NCBI GenBank assembly: GCA_015062205.1
Contig: SUVB01000015.1
Location: 47,591-111,590 of the forward strand
Source: Desulfovibrio desulfuricans
GTDB lineage: Bacteria; Desulfobacterota; Desulfovibrionia; Desulfovibrionales; Desulfovibrionaceae
Reading direction: 5' to 3'
Length of the DNA: 64,000 bases
A program made the position numbers and the translations under genes. How positions within the stretch are numbered: the stretch's first letter is position 1; the number at the start of each line of letters is the position of its first letter. The notes beneath the pieces are model-generated. The model ran no database searches, was not told the origin of the DNA, and worked only from the letters and a program-made list of their open reading frames with translations. Shown piece by piece: positions 33,222 through 48,673 of the stretch.

Positions 33222-34232
33222 ATGGCTCAAACCAATATCCTGTTGGAAGCCGGCACCAACGAACTGGAAATTGTAGAATTTTTTCTGGACGAACTCGTTC
33301 CGGAAACCGACGATCCCCAGACGGACGAAGAAGGCCGGCCTGTGCCCGACAAGCCCTATCGGGGCTATTACGGCGTCAACGTGGCCAAGGTGCTGGAAAT
33401 CATCCGCATGCCCAAGGTCACGGAACTGCCGGAAGTGCAGCACCCCAGCGTGCTCGGCGCGTTCAATCTGCGCTCCCGCATCATTCCCCTGGTCGATCTG
33501 GCGCTGTGGCTGGGCAAGGAACACCCGGCCAAAACGGATCAGCCCAAGACCATCGTGACGGAATTCAACAACGTCACCACGGCCTTCATGGTTTCCGGCG
33601 TCAACCGCATCCACCGCATCAGCTGGGAGCAGGTGGAACCGCCGAACAAATACGTTTCCAGCATTTCCAGCAATACGGTTATCGGCGTCATCCAGCTGGA
33701 GGACCGCATTGTCTTCCTGCTGGATCTTGAGAAAATCGTGGCCAACCTCAACCCCAAACTGGGGCTGCGGCTTGACGACCTCGGCGAAAACTGGACCAAT
33801 GCCGGCTACCACGCGCTCATCGCCGACGACTCCGCCCTCATCCGCGAAATGCTGCGCGACCTGATGGAAAAGGCCGGCTTTGTGGTGGAGGTCGTCACCA
33901 ACGGCCGCGCCGCCTGGGAACGCCTCATGGATTTCAAGAAAAGCGCGGAAGAGACCGGACGGCCCATTACGGACTACATCCATGTGGTTGTGTCGGACAT
34001 TGAAATGCCCGTCATGGACGGTCTCAACCTGACGTCGCGCATCAAGGAAGACTCCATGCTCAAACGCCTGCCCGTGCTGCTGTTCTCATCGCTTATCACG
34101 GACAAGCTGCGCTACCGCGGCGAGAGCGTGGGCGCGGACGACCAGATTTCCAAACCCGAAGTGACGCAGCTGGCGCAACGCGCTGTGGCCCTGATCAAGG
34201 CAAGGGAAGAAGAGGCAAACAACGCGGGCTAG
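33222..34232 (+). CDS. cheV: CheV-type chemotaxis protein (CheW-receiver fusion)
   Basis: The 336-residue product joins an N-terminal CheW-like coupling domain (FFLDELVPET ... GAFNLRSRIIPLVDLALWLG, to about residue 190) to a C-terminal response-regulator receiver domain. The receiver has the acidic pair D202/D203 in LIADDSALIRE, the phosphoacceptor D259 in SDIEMPVMDG, and a conserved S/T-K region. It links chemoreceptors to CheA and tunes adaptation by phosphorylation. No other chemotaxis gene is in the window. It starts 35 bases after ispH behind CGGAGG and is followed by a terminator-like hairpin. Confidence 0.94.
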   Translation: MAQTNILLEAGTNELEIVEFFLDELVPETDDPQTDEEGRPVPDKPYRGYYGVNVAKVLEIIRMPKVTELPEVQHPSVLGAFNLRSRIIPLVDLALWLGKEHPAKTDQPKTIVTEFNNVTTAFMVSGVNRIHRISWEQVEPPNKYVSSISSNTVIGVIQLEDRIVFLLDLEKIVANLNPKLGLRLDDLGENWTNAGYHALIADDSALIREMLRDLMEKAGFVVEVVTNGRAAWERLMDFKKSAEETGRPITDYIHVVVSDIEMPVMDGLNLTSRIKEDSMLKRLPVLLFSSLITDKLRYRGESVGADDQISKPEVTQLAQRAVALIKAREEEANNAG

Positions 34233-34259
34233 CCTTGCCGGGACACAACGTTCGCCAAG

Positions 34260-34296
34260 CGGCCGCGCCGCGCCTTCGGGCGCCGTGCGGCCGTTT
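34260..34296 (+). terminator. Terminator hairpin after cheV
   Basis: A GC-rich stem of about 15 bp with a 3-base internal mismatch and a TTCG tetraloop (34260-34274 against 34279-34293), followed by TTT. It begins 28 bases after the cheV stop. Confidence 0.65.
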
Positions 34297-34377
34297 GCGT
34301 CTGCGGCCCGCGTTGCCAAGCCCGTCGCGGCAGTATATCCTTTACGGCGCTGCTGACGGACAAACGGGAGAATGCGC

Positions 34378-36351
34378 ATGGCCGTAGTGCTGGGCACGGC
34401 GGGACATATCGATCACGGCAAGACCTCGCTGGTGCGCGCGCTGACCGGCATGGACTGCGACCGCCTGGACGAGGAAAAACGCCGCGGCATCACCATCGAA
34501 CTGGGGTTCGCCTGGCTGGATTTGCCCGACGGCTCCCGTCTGGGCATTGTGGATGTGCCCGGACACGAACGTTTCGTCCGCAACATGGTGGCGGGCGCGG
34601 CGGGCGTGGACTTCGTGCTGCTGGTCATCGCGGCTGACGAAGGCGTCATGCCGCAGACGCGCGAGCATCTGGAAATCTGCTCCCTGCTGGGCGTCCGTTC
34701 CGGCCTGGTGGCGCTGACCAAGGCCGACATGGTGGAGGACGACTGGCTCGCCCTGGTCAGGGAGGATGTGGCCGCCTTCCTGCGGGGTTCCTTCCTCGAA
34801 GGCGCTCCCATATGCGCCGTTTCCTCGGCCACCGGCCGGGGCGTGGCCGAGTTGCGGGCGCGCATCGAGGCTCTGGCCGCAGCCCTGCCGCCACGGCGGG
34901 GCTGCGATGTCTTCCGCCTGCCGGTGGACCGCGTGTTCAGCCTCAGGGGGCACGGCACAGTGGTTACGGGCACGGTCATCTCCGGCGCATGCCGCACGGG
35001 CGAGGAACTCGTCTTCATGCCCGGCGGGCATCCCACGCGCGCCCGCAGCCTGCAGCAGCACGGCAGCCCCGTGGAATGCGTCCGGGCGGGACAGCGCTGC
35101 GCCGTCAATGTGCAGGGGCTGGAGGTGGCCGATCTTGAGCGCGGCCTTGTGCTGACCCGTCCGGGGGAACTTTTCCCCTCCCGCCGCTGGCTTGTGCGAC
35201 TTTCCTGCCTGCCCTCGGCCCCGCGCCCCCTGCGCCGGCACGCGGAAATCCACTTTCACCACGGCACGCGCGAATGCCCGGCCCGCGTGATCTTTTTCGA
35301 CAGGGAAAAGCTGGCCCCCGGCGCAACGGCCCTGGCAGAACTGCGCTTCGCCGAGCCTCTGGCGGGCGTCTTCGGCGACTGCTGCGTTTTGCGCGCCTAT
35401 GCGCCCCTGCGCACTGTGGCCGGCGGCCCGCTCATCAGCCCCCTGCCGCCGGAACTGCGCGCCCGCGATCCGCAGCGCGCGGCAAAGCTCGCCCTGCTCG
35501 CGACCCTGCCCGCTCTGGGTGACGCAGCCCGCGCCCCCGGCGAGGGCAAGGCCGAAACCGCGGCGCGCAACGCGGCCCGCGCGGAGCTCACGCGTTCGGT
35601 GCTGACCCTGCGCGGCAGCGAGGGCGCGGATCAGGCGCAGCTGCGGGCGCTTACGGGCCTGCCCCGCCCCGCCGTGGAAACGGCGCTGGACACGCTCTCC
35701 CGGCGCGGGGAAGCCCTGTGCTGGGACAGGGGAAACCGCCGCTGGATCAGCAGGGAACCCTTTGCGGAACTGCTGGCCGCCTGCCTGACCCGCGCGGCGG
35801 AATTGCATCGCCGCGAGCCGCTCAGGCCCGCATTCACGCGCGGCGCCCTCTGCTCCGGCTGGAGCGACGGGCTGCCTTTCAGGCTGGTGCAGAAAGTGCT
35901 GGACCGGGCGCTGAAGCAGGGCGACCTCGCGGCGGAAGGCGACGGGCTGCGCCTGAAGACGCATACGGTCAGTCTGGCGGCCGACCAGGCCGGACTGCGC
36001 GGCAAACTCCTGCAGGCCCATGCGCAGGGCGGCCTCACGCCCCCCAACCTCAAGGATGTGCTGGACGGGCTGGGCGTCACGCCCAAGGAGGCCGCAGAGG
36101 TGCTGCATCTGCTGTGCGAGGAGGGGGCGCTTGTCAAGGTGCGCGACGGCCTTTACTACCACGGCCCGGCGCTGGCCGGCATCATCGCCCGCGTGCGGGA
36201 GTGGTTCGCCGCGCACGACAATCTTGATGTCGGCGACCTCAAGGCACTGCTGGGACTGTCGCGCAAGTTCCTCATCGCCCTGCTGGAGTACATGGACAAT
36301 GCGCGCATCACCGTGCGCGTGGGCGACCGTCGCCGACTGCGGGGGCAATAG
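34378..36351 (+). CDS. selB: Selenocysteine-specific elongation factor SelB
   Basis: SelB delivers selenocysteyl-tRNA to UGA codons that carry a SECIS element. The 657-residue product has the GTPase G1 motif [11 protein letters not shown] (residues 6-16), a G2/switch segment [25 protein letters not shown] (G3) and [10 protein letters not shown] (G4). Beta-barrel domains follow, then a C-terminal winged-helix array from about residue 400. The length is typical. ATG 34378 is preferred over 34372 because GGGAG is 7 bases from the former. Its presence shows that the organism makes selenoproteins; none is recognisable in this window. Confidence 0.95.
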   Translation: MAVVLGTAGHIDHGKTSLVRALTGMDCDRLDEEKRRGITIELGFAWLDLPDGSRLGIVDVPGHERFVRNMVAGAAGVDFVLLVIAADEGVMPQTREHLEICSLLGVRSGLVALTKADMVEDDWLALVREDVAAFLRGSFLEGAPICAVSSATGRGVAELRARIEALAAALPPRRGCDVFRLPVDRVFSLRGHGTVVTGTVISGACRTGEELVFMPGGHPTRARSLQQHGSPVECVRAGQRCAVNVQGLEVADLERGLVLTRPGELFPSRRWLVRLSCLPSAPRPLRRHAEIHFHHGTRECPARVIFFDREKLAPGATALAELRFAEPLAGVFGDCCVLRAYAPLRTVAGGPLISPLPPELRARDPQRAAKLALLATLPALGDAARAPGEGKAETAARNAARAELTRSVLTLRGSEGADQAQLRALTGLPRPAVETALDTLSRRGEALCWDRGNRRWISREPFAELLAACLTRAAELHRREPLRPAFTRGALCSGWSDGLPFRLVQKVLDRALKQGDLAAEGDGLRLKTHTVSLAADQAGLRGKLLQAHAQGGLTPPNLKDVLDGLGVTPKEAAEVLHLLCEEGALVKVRDGLYYHGPALAGIIARVREWFAAHDNLDVGDLKALLGLSRKFLIALLEYMDNARITVRVGDRRRLRGQ

Positions 36352-36517
36352 GCGCGGCCCGGCCACTGCCCGAAAAATCCGGCCCTCCCCTTGCATTCTC
36401 GTCCTGAATGGCCGATGGTGGAGGGAAACGCAATCATCCGTAGCGCCGGTCATTCGCGACGCCGTGAGCGCGCGACGATGCGGCGTCGTCATATCTTTTC
36501 ATCCAAGGAGTGCGGAA

Positions 36518-38227
36518 ATGCCTGAAAAAATACTGGTCATCGGCGGCGTCGCCCTGGGTCCCAAGGCGGCCTGCCGCTGCAAACGCCTCATGCCCGATGC
36601 GGACATCACGCTGGTGGACGAAAACGTCTACATCTCCTACGGCGGCTGCGGCATCCCCTACTATGTGTCCGGCGAAACCCAGAATCTGGACGACCTGCGC
36701 TCTACCCCGTACCACACCGTGCGCGACGCCGAATTCTTCCGCGTCATGAAGGGCATTACCGTGCGCACGCAGACGCGCGCCCTGGCCATTGACCGCAAGG
36801 CCAAGACCCTGCTGGTCAGGGACGCGGTTTCGGGCAGGGAAGAGAAACTGCCCTATGACAAGCTGGTGCTGGCCACGGGCGCAAGCCCGCGCATGCCCCC
36901 GGTGGAGGGCCGCGACCTTGCGAACGTGCTCTCCCTCACCCGGCTGGAGGCCGCGCAGGCCATCCGCTCCGCCTGCGAGGGCGGCAAAATTTCGGAGGCC
37001 GTCATCGTGGGCGGCGGCTTCATCGGGCTGGAGGCCGCCGTGGCTCTGGCCGACATGTGGGGCGTCAAGGTCAGCGTGGTGGAGATGATGGACCAGATCC
37101 TGCCCGGCGCGCTCTCCCATTCCTTCGCGCAGATGGCGGCCCACGACTTCACAAGCCACAAGGTGGACGTCTACACGGCCGAAAAGGTTTTGCGCCTTGA
37201 GGGGTCGAACGGGGCCGTCGCCAGGGTGGTGACGGACAAGCGCGAGTTGCCCGCCCAGCTCGTCATCTTCGCGGCGGGCTTCATCCCCAACGGCCGGCTT
37301 GCCCAGGACGCCGGGCTGGAGGTGACGCCCTTCGGCGCCGTCGTGGCGGATGAGCACATGCGCACCTCCGACCCCGATATTTACGCGGGCGGCGACTGCT
37401 GCTCCATCAGAAACATCATCACCGGCAAGCCCGGCTATCTGCCTCTGGGCAGCATGGCCAACCGCCAGGGCCGCGTCATCGGCACCAATCTGGCGGGTGG
37501 CAACGCGCGCTTCCCCGGCTATGTGGGCACATGGGCCGTCAAGCTCTTCGACCTCTCCTTCTGCGGCGTGGGCTTCACCGTGGAACGCGCCCGCAAGGAG
37601 GGCTTTGACGCCGTCAGCGTGAGTGTGGAGCAGCTGGACCGCGCCCACTTCTACCCCGAGAAATCCATGATGAGCCTGGAACTCGTGGTGGAGAAATCCA
37701 CCCGCCGCGTGCTGGGCATGCAGGGGGCCTGCGTCGACGGCGTCGCCCTCAAGGCCCGCGTGGACGCCGTGGCCGCCGCCCTGCAGTGCGGCAAGCCCGT
37801 GGCGGAAGACATCTCCAATCTGGAAGTGGCCTACGCGCCGCCCTTCGCCGCAGCCATGGACGTGGTCAACGTGGTGGGCAATGTGGCGGACAACGTGCTC
37901 TCGGGCCGCTTCACGCCCGTCACCGCCGACGCCTTCATGGAGCTGTGGAAAAATCGCAGGGAGAACCATGTGTTCTTCATCGACGCGCGCCCCAAGGCGG
38001 CAGGGCAGGCCGTGCAGGACCGGCACCCCGACTGGCACGCCATCCCGCTGGAGGAAATTGCCGCCCGCGTGGCGGAAGTACCCAGGGACCGCCCTGTGGC
38101 CCTCATCTGCAACACGGGCCTGCGCGCCTACGACAGCCTGCTCATTCTGGCCCGCAACGGCGTGACCGACGTGGTCAACAGCATGGGCGGCATGCAGGCG
38201 GTCAAAAAGATGGGGCTGGAGCCGTAA
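36518..38227 (+). CDS. CoA-disulfide-reductase-like flavoprotein fused to a rhodanese domain
   Basis: The 569-residue protein is a flavin-dependent pyridine nucleotide-disulfide oxidoreductase. It has the FAD-binding start KILVIGGVALGPKAACRCKR, the single redox cysteine in SYGGCGIPYY (about residue 44), the NAD(P)H Rossmann motif VIVGGGFIGLEAA, and the second FAD motif DIYAGGDCC. From about residue 465 a rhodanese domain follows, with the loop CNTGLR containing its active cysteine. Such fusions reduce CoA disulfide, CoA persulfide or polysulfide, using the rhodanese domain to pass sulfane sulfur. The exact substrate is inferred. The ATG follows AAGGAG at 36505-36510. It ends at a very strong hairpin. 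Confidence 0.9.
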   Translation: MPEKILVIGGVALGPKAACRCKRLMPDADITLVDENVYISYGGCGIPYYVSGETQNLDDLRSTPYHTVRDAEFFRVMKGITVRTQTRALAIDRKAKTLLVRDAVSGREEKLPYDKLVLATGASPRMPPVEGRDLANVLSLTRLEAAQAIRSACEGGKISEAVIVGGGFIGLEAAVALADMWGVKVSVVEMMDQILPGALSHSFAQMAAHDFTSHKVDVYTAEKVLRLEGSNGAVARVVTDKRELPAQLVIFAAGFIPNGRLAQDAGLEVTPFGAVVADEHMRTSDPDIYAGGDCCSIRNIITGKPGYLPLGSMANRQGRVIGTNLAGGNARFPGYVGTWAVKLFDLSFCGVGFTVERARKEGFDAVSVSVEQLDRAHFYPEKSMMSLELVVEKSTRRVLGMQGACVDGVALKARVDAVAAALQCGKPVAEDISNLEVAYAPPFAAAMDVVNVVGNVADNVLSGRFTPVTADAFMELWKNRRENHVFFIDARPKAAGQAVQDRHPDWHAIPLEEIAARVAEVPRDRPVALICNTGLRAYDSLLILARNGVTDVVNSMGGMQAVKKMGLEP

Positions 38228-38233
38228 TATCTT

Positions 38234-38288
38234 CAGGCGCGGGCCGCCGGGGAGGGGCCTGCGGGGCCTCCCCGGCGGCCCGCGCCTG
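38234..38288 (+). terminator. Very strong hairpin after the CoADR/rhodanese gene
   Basis: A stem of about 24 bp (38234-38257 region against 38265-38288) with a 2-base bulge starts 6 bases after the stop codon. The T7 run (about 38299-38305) lies 10 bases beyond the stem, so the terminator is not textbook, but the hairpin is one of the strongest in the window. The rest of the 442-base gap up to 38669 holds no gene; its last 100 bases are AT-rich and probably carry the next gene's promoter. Confidence 0.65.
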
Positions 38289-38669
38289 GCCGGAGACGTT
38301 TTTTTGCCGCTGCTCTGGCGGGATAGCCTGTCTTTTCGTTTGCACGCTGAACGCCGCAGGCCCTGTCAACCGGGAACACCGTCTGGGGACGCGGGATGCC
38401 CGGCGTCAGGCCTCCCTCGGAATCTGCCGTGGGCAGCCTGCTGTGCCGTATTTACGACCTGACCGCCAGCACTGCCGTCATTGTCACGCGCGCGGGAGCG
38501 GGCACGGCGTCGGCCCGCCTTGCGCGCCTTCGCAGGGAAGGGGCCATGCGCCCTTGCAGCAGCGCGCATCTCGTATGTTCCCATTACGTGCAAAAATGAT
38601 CTTTCAATCCCATTTACATGTTATGCATATTTATCTAGATGAAATCCAACAAAAAAGGAGACGTTTTCC

Positions 38670-44350
<5,681 letters not shown>

Positions 44351-44382
44351 CTGAACCATATACCCCGCGCCCGTCAGCCGCT

Positions 44383-44412
44383 GCCCCTTTTTTGGGGGCG
44401 GCGCGGCGGGCG
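44383..44412 (+). terminator. Hairpin after the pyruvate oxidoreductase gene
   Basis: A stem of about 9 bp with one G-T pair around a T6 loop, roughly 44383-44412, about 30 bases after the stop. No T-run follows the stem, so it may be a processing or pause hairpin, and read-through into pta is possible. Confidence 0.35.
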
Positions 44413-44620
44413 CGGGCCGCATCATCCTCCGGGCCGCGCGCAATGCCGCGCCCCGGAATATTTCCGTGACCGGCTGTGCCGGTCGCGGCACGCAGGATGC
44501 GCCGGCACGGCTCCCCGCAGGCCGCGCCAAGCCTTCCGGAACCTTACAACAGTCCGGGCGCGGCCGTACCGCGCCCCTGGCAGTCACGCCGCAGCCTGCC
44601 GGCATAGCAGGGGAGGTAGT

Positions 44621-46729
44621 ATGCACCACGGCCTTTACATCACCGCCGCCGGCCCCATGACGGGCAAGAGCGCCATCGCGCTGGGCACCATGCAGCTGCT
44701 CAGCCGCAGCCTGCGCAAGGTGGCATTTTTCCGTCCCATCATCAACGAACCCGTCTGGGACGACCGCGACCCCGGCATCAACCTCATGCTTGAACACTTC
44801 AAGCTCAACCAGGATTACGCGGACACCTTCGCCTACACCCAGCGCGAAGCCCGCCAGATGATCAACCAGGGTGCGCGCAACGTACTCATTGAGCACATCA
44901 TCCAGAAGTATAAAACCCTGCTGGAATCCTACGATTTCGTGCTGTGCATGGGCACGGACTTCCTGGGGCAGGATTCGGTGTTCGAATTTGAGCTCAACGC
45001 CGAAATCGCGGCCAACCTGGGCTGCCCGGTCATGCTGGTGACCAGCGGCTACAAGTCCAATGCCGAAGATCTGCGCGAGCAGCTGCAGAGCACCATGAAC
45101 AGCCTCCAGCCCTACGGGCTGGACGTGGTGGCCACCATCCTCAACCGCGCGGACCTCACCCAGACCGAACTGGACGACCTGCGCGCGCAGTTCGGCACAG
45201 GCGAGCATGCGCCGCTCATCTACGCCATCCCCAATGAGCCGGCCATCGGCCAGCCCACCATGGCCGACGTGAAAAAGGATCTGGAGGCGGAAGTGCTCTT
45301 CGGCGCCGACCGCCTGGACGCGCTGGTGGGCGACTACCTCATCGCCGCCATGCATGTGGACAATGTGCTCAACTATATTGCCAAGGATCAGCTGCTAGTC
45401 ACCCCCGGCGACCGCGCCGACGTGCTGCTGGCGGCCATCGGCTCCCGCCTGTCCTCCGCCATGCCCGACATCGCCGGCGTGCTGCTGACCGGCGGCCTGC
45501 GTCCCTCGGATCAAATCTGCAAATTCATTGAAGGCTGGACAGGCTCCCCCCTGCCCATACTGCTGACCAAACACCACACCTACAAGGCCCTCATGGCCCT
45601 GCAGGCCATGGCCGCGCCCATTGAACCGGGCAACCCGGCCAAGATCAACAGCGCCCTCGGCCTATTCGAGAAGCACGTCAACGGCAAGGAAATCACCAAC
45701 CGCATCGGCAGCAAGCGCAGCAGCCGCATCACGCCCATGATGTTCGAGTTTGAACTCATCGAGCGCGCCAAGAGCAACAAGATGCGCATCGTTCTGGCCG
45801 AAGGCACGGAAGAGCGCATCCTTCGCGCCACGGACATCCTGCTGCGCCGCGAGGTGGCGGACATCATCCTGCTGGGCAACGTGGAGGAAATCCGCGCCAA
45901 GGCCGGCACGCTGGGGCTGGATGTCTCCGGCGCCACCCTCATCGACCCGGTGACGTCCGAAAAATTCGAGGAATATGCCGCCGCCTACGCCGAATACCGC
46001 AAGAAGAAGGGCGTCACCCTCGAGCAGGCACGCGACACCCTGAGCGACGCCACCTACTTCGCCACCATGATGGTCAAGAAGGACGACGCCGACGGCATGG
46101 TTTCCGGCGCGGTCAACACCACGGCCCACACCATCCGCCCGGCCTTCGAGTTCATCAAGACCAAGCCCGGTTTCTCAGTGGTTTCGTCCGTCTTCCTCAT
46201 GTGCCTCAAGGATCGCGTGCTGGCCTTCGGCGACTGCGCCGTGAACCCCAACCCCACCGCACAGCAGCTGGCGGAAATCGCCGTGGCCTCCGCGCGCACG
46301 GCCGAGGTTTTCGGCATTGAGCCCCGGGTGGCCATGCTCTCCTACTCCACCGGCGCATCCGGCAAGGGCGCGGATGTGGACGTGGTCATCGAGGCCACCA
46401 AGCTCGCCAAGGAAATGGCCCCCGAACTGGCCCTGGAAGGCCCGCTGCAGTACGACGCCGCCATTGATCCCACGGTGGCGCAAACCAAGCTGCCCGGCAG
46501 CAAGGTCGCCGGCAAGGCCACCGTGTTCATCTTCCCCGACCTGAACACCGGCAACAACACCTACAAGGCCGTGCAGCGCGCCGCCGGGGCCGTGGCCATC
46601 GGTCCCGTGCTGCAGGGCCTGAACAAGCCCGTCAACGATCTGTCGCGCGGCTGCACCGTGCCCGACATTGTGAATACCGTGGCCATCACGGCCGTGCAGG
46701 CCGCCGCCGAAAAGGCCGCGCAGAAGTAG
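44621..46729 (+). CDS. pta: Phosphate acetyltransferase, long form
   Basis: Pta converts acetyl-CoA and phosphate to acetyl-phosphate and CoA. The 702-residue product has three parts: a P-loop dethiobiotin-synthetase-like domain (YITAAGPMTGKSAIALG, residues 6-22), a DRTGG-type middle domain (about 220-330), and the catalytic PTA domain (about 370-695, with VLAEGTEERILRAT, NPNPTAQQLAEIA, SYSTGASGKG and NTGNNTYKAVQ). The long form is usually regulated by metabolites through its N-terminal domains. The ATG follows GGGGAGG. ackA follows after 73 bases. Confidence 0.97.
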   Translation: MHHGLYITAAGPMTGKSAIALGTMQLLSRSLRKVAFFRPIINEPVWDDRDPGINLMLEHFKLNQDYADTFAYTQREARQMINQGARNVLIEHIIQKYKTLLESYDFVLCMGTDFLGQDSVFEFELNAEIAANLGCPVMLVTSGYKSNAEDLREQLQSTMNSLQPYGLDVVATILNRADLTQTELDDLRAQFGTGEHAPLIYAIPNEPAIGQPTMADVKKDLEAEVLFGADRLDALVGDYLIAAMHVDNVLNYIAKDQLLVTPGDRADVLLAAIGSRLSSAMPDIAGVLLTGGLRPSDQICKFIEGWTGSPLPILLTKHHTYKALMALQAMAAPIEPGNPAKINSALGLFEKHVNGKEITNRIGSKRSSRITPMMFEFELIERAKSNKMRIVLAEGTEERILRATDILLRREVADIILLGNVEEIRAKAGTLGLDVSGATLIDPVTSEKFEEYAAAYAEYRKKKGVTLEQARDTLSDATYFATMMVKKDDADGMVSGAVNTTAHTIRPAFEFIKTKPGFSVVSSVFLMCLKDRVLAFGDCAVNPNPTAQQLAEIAVASARTAEVFGIEPRVAMLSYSTGASGKGADVDVVIEATKLAKEMAPELALEGPLQYDAAIDPTVAQTKLPGSKVAGKATVFIFPDLNTGNNTYKAVQRAAGAVAIGPVLQGLNKPVNDLSRGCTVPDIVNTVAITAVQAAAEKAAQK

Positions 46730-46802
46730 CAACGCCGCCGCGCCGGGCTCCGCGCTCCGCGCGGCGGCCACACGATAACAGCGAGCAAGCAAAGGATTGT
46801 TC

Positions 46803-48020
46803 ATGAAAATTCTGGTCATCAACGCGGGTTCCTCGTCCTGCAAATACCAGCTCCTGGAAATGGACGGGCACAAGGTGCTCGCCTCGGGCTTGGCCGAACG
46901 CATCGGCCAGGGCGGCATGGGCAAACTGACGCACAAGATCGCCCCTGACACGGACAAGGAAGAAAAAATTGTCCGCGAGGCCGCCTTCCCCACCCATGTC
47001 GAAGCCATGGAGTTGGTCATCAGCCTGCTCACGGACAAGGACAAGGGCGTCATCAGGGACAAGAGCGAGATCTACGGCATCGGCCACCGCGTGCTGCACG
47101 GCGGCGAATCCGTCACCGATCCGGTGCGTGTGGACGAACGCGTGAAGCAAATCATCGACGAGTGCGCGGTGCTCGGCCCCCTGCACAACCCGGCCAACCT
47201 CATGGGCATCAACGTGGCCGAAAAGCTCTTCCCCGGCGTGCCCAACGTGGCCGTGTTCGATACGGAATTCGGCATGGGCATGCCTAAGGAAGCCTTCATG
47301 TACGGCCTGCCCTACGAACTCTATGAAGAGTTGCGCATCCGCCGCTACGGCTTCCACGGCACCTCGCACAAGTACATCGCCCACAAGACGGCCGAATACT
47401 TGGGCAAGCCGCTCAAGGAACTGCGCTCCATCACCATGCACCTGGGCAACGGCTCATCCATGAGTTGCGTCAAGGACGGCAAGTGCTTTGACACCAGCAT
47501 GGGCCTCACCCCGCTGGAAGGCCTGATCATGGGCACCCGCTGCGGCAGCATCGATCCCGCCATTGTGCCCTTTGTCATGGAAAAGAAGGGGCTCACCCCG
47601 GCAGAGGCCGACACCCTGATGAACAAGAAATCCGGCCTGCTGGGCCTGTGCGGCTACACCGACATGCGTGACGTGCACGCCCAGGAGGAAAAGGGCAACG
47701 AGCGCGCCAAGCTGGCCTGCGCCATGCTGGTGCGCAGCATCAAGAAGACGCTGGGCGCGTACTTCTTCCTGCTGGGCGGCAAGGTGGACGCCATGGTCTT
47801 CACCGCCGGCATCGGCGAGAATGACAACCTTGTGCGCGCCCGCGTCTGCGAAGGCCTTGAAAACTTCGGCATCAAGCTGGACGCCAAGGAGAACGACACC
47901 CGCAAACCCGGCGCGCGCACCATTTCCGCGCCGGACAGCAAGGTGCCCGTACTCATCATCCCCACCAACGAGGAACTGCAGATCGCCCTCGCCACGGTGG
48001 AAGTGCTGGGCAAGAAATAA
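46803..48020 (+). CDS. ackA: Acetate kinase
   Basis: AckA makes ATP and acetate from acetyl-phosphate and ADP. The 405-residue product has the start motif ILVINAGSSSCKYQLLEM, the substrate-binding HRVLHGGE, FDTEFG, RYGFHGTSHKY and HLGNGSS, and the nucleotide site FTAGIGEND. The ATG at 46803 follows AAAGGA (46791-46796). With por and pta it forms a substrate-level phosphorylation route that also runs in reverse for acetate use. A strong terminator ends the unit. Confidence 0.98.
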   Translation: MKILVINAGSSSCKYQLLEMDGHKVLASGLAERIGQGGMGKLTHKIAPDTDKEEKIVREAAFPTHVEAMELVISLLTDKDKGVIRDKSEIYGIGHRVLHGGESVTDPVRVDERVKQIIDECAVLGPLHNPANLMGINVAEKLFPGVPNVAVFDTEFGMGMPKEAFMYGLPYELYEELRIRRYGFHGTSHKYIAHKTAEYLGKPLKELRSITMHLGNGSSMSCVKDGKCFDTSMGLTPLEGLIMGTRCGSIDPAIVPFVMEKKGLTPAEADTLMNKKSGLLGLCGYTDMRDVHAQEEKGNERAKLACAMLVRSIKKTLGAYFFLLGGKVDAMVFTAGIGENDNLVRARVCEGLENFGIKLDAKENDTRKPGARTISAPDSKVPVLIIPTNEELQIALATVEVLGKK

Positions 48021-48044
48021 GGATACCGGCAGGAGGACTGCTGC

Positions 48045-48080
48045 AGCGCCCGTCCCGGCTTGCCGGGGCGGGCGCTGTTC
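48045..48080 (+). terminator. Terminator after ackA
   Basis: A 16-bp stem with one G-T pair (48045-48060 against 48063-48078) followed by TT and a T-rich stretch. It lies between the convergent ackA and acetyltransferase genes. Confidence 0.78.
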
Positions 48081-48094
48081 GCATTGTTCCATAT

Positions 48095-48547
48095 TCAGCG
48101 GGCAAGACGCAGATGCACAATTGGAAAAGGATTGCCCGCAGCGTCAACCGGCGTCCGCCCCACGGCCCGAAATCCCATGCGGCTGTAAAAAGCCAGCGCC
48201 TGAGGATTTTGCTCGTTACAGTCCACGGAGATGACGGCATGCCGGTCAACAGCGTGCCGCACCAGCATCGATCCTATGCCGCGCCTGAAATATTCCGGTC
48301 GGATAAACAGCATTTCAATCTTGCGCTGCCCCACGCCCATGAAACCCGCCGGCCCGCCGGCACAGGCAACTGCCAGCGTGGGGATGTTCGTCGCAGCTGA
48401 CTGCACCCACGGTTTCAACCCGGCAATATCACCGACCGATAGAAACGTGTGGCTCGCATGAACCGCTTCTTCCCAGATTTCCATGACAGCAGGAAGCCAC
48501 ATCCTCCTGTGTTTTTGTTCAATCTCTGTCACGCTAATGTCGTCCAT
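48095..48547 (-). CDS. YjaB-like GNAT acetyltransferase
   Basis: The 150-residue product closely follows the layout of E. coli YjaB: IWEEAVHASHTFLSV near the start, then GGPAGFMGVGQRKIEMLFIRP, the acetyl-CoA motif RRGIGSMLVRHAV, and the end segment NEQNPQALAFYSRMGFRAVG. It acetylates an unknown small molecule or protein. The start at 48547 follows GGAAGAG; an in-frame extension to 48604 looks non-coding. It converges with ackA across a shared terminator region. Confidence 0.85.
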   Translation of the reverse strand: MDDISVTEIEQKHRRMWLPAVMEIWEEAVHASHTFLSVGDIAGLKPWVQSAATNIPTLAVACAGGPAGFMGVGQRKIEMLFIRPEYFRRGIGSMLVRHAVDRHAVISVDCNEQNPQALAFYSRMGFRAVGRTPVDAAGNPFPIVHLRLAR

Positions 48548-48673
48548 GGCGGCTGCACTCTTCCGGTATGGCGCGCCTGGCGGGGAATCGGAACGCCCGG
48601 ACACCGCGCCGATGCGAAATGAAAACTGGGTTCCAGAGGGGCACGCCCCCCGGCCGCCGGAGGCGTGTTGCTA

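Noticed and set aside
34342..36492. Open frame of 716 codons on the minus strand
   Set aside because: Antisense shadow of selB; no protein-like features.
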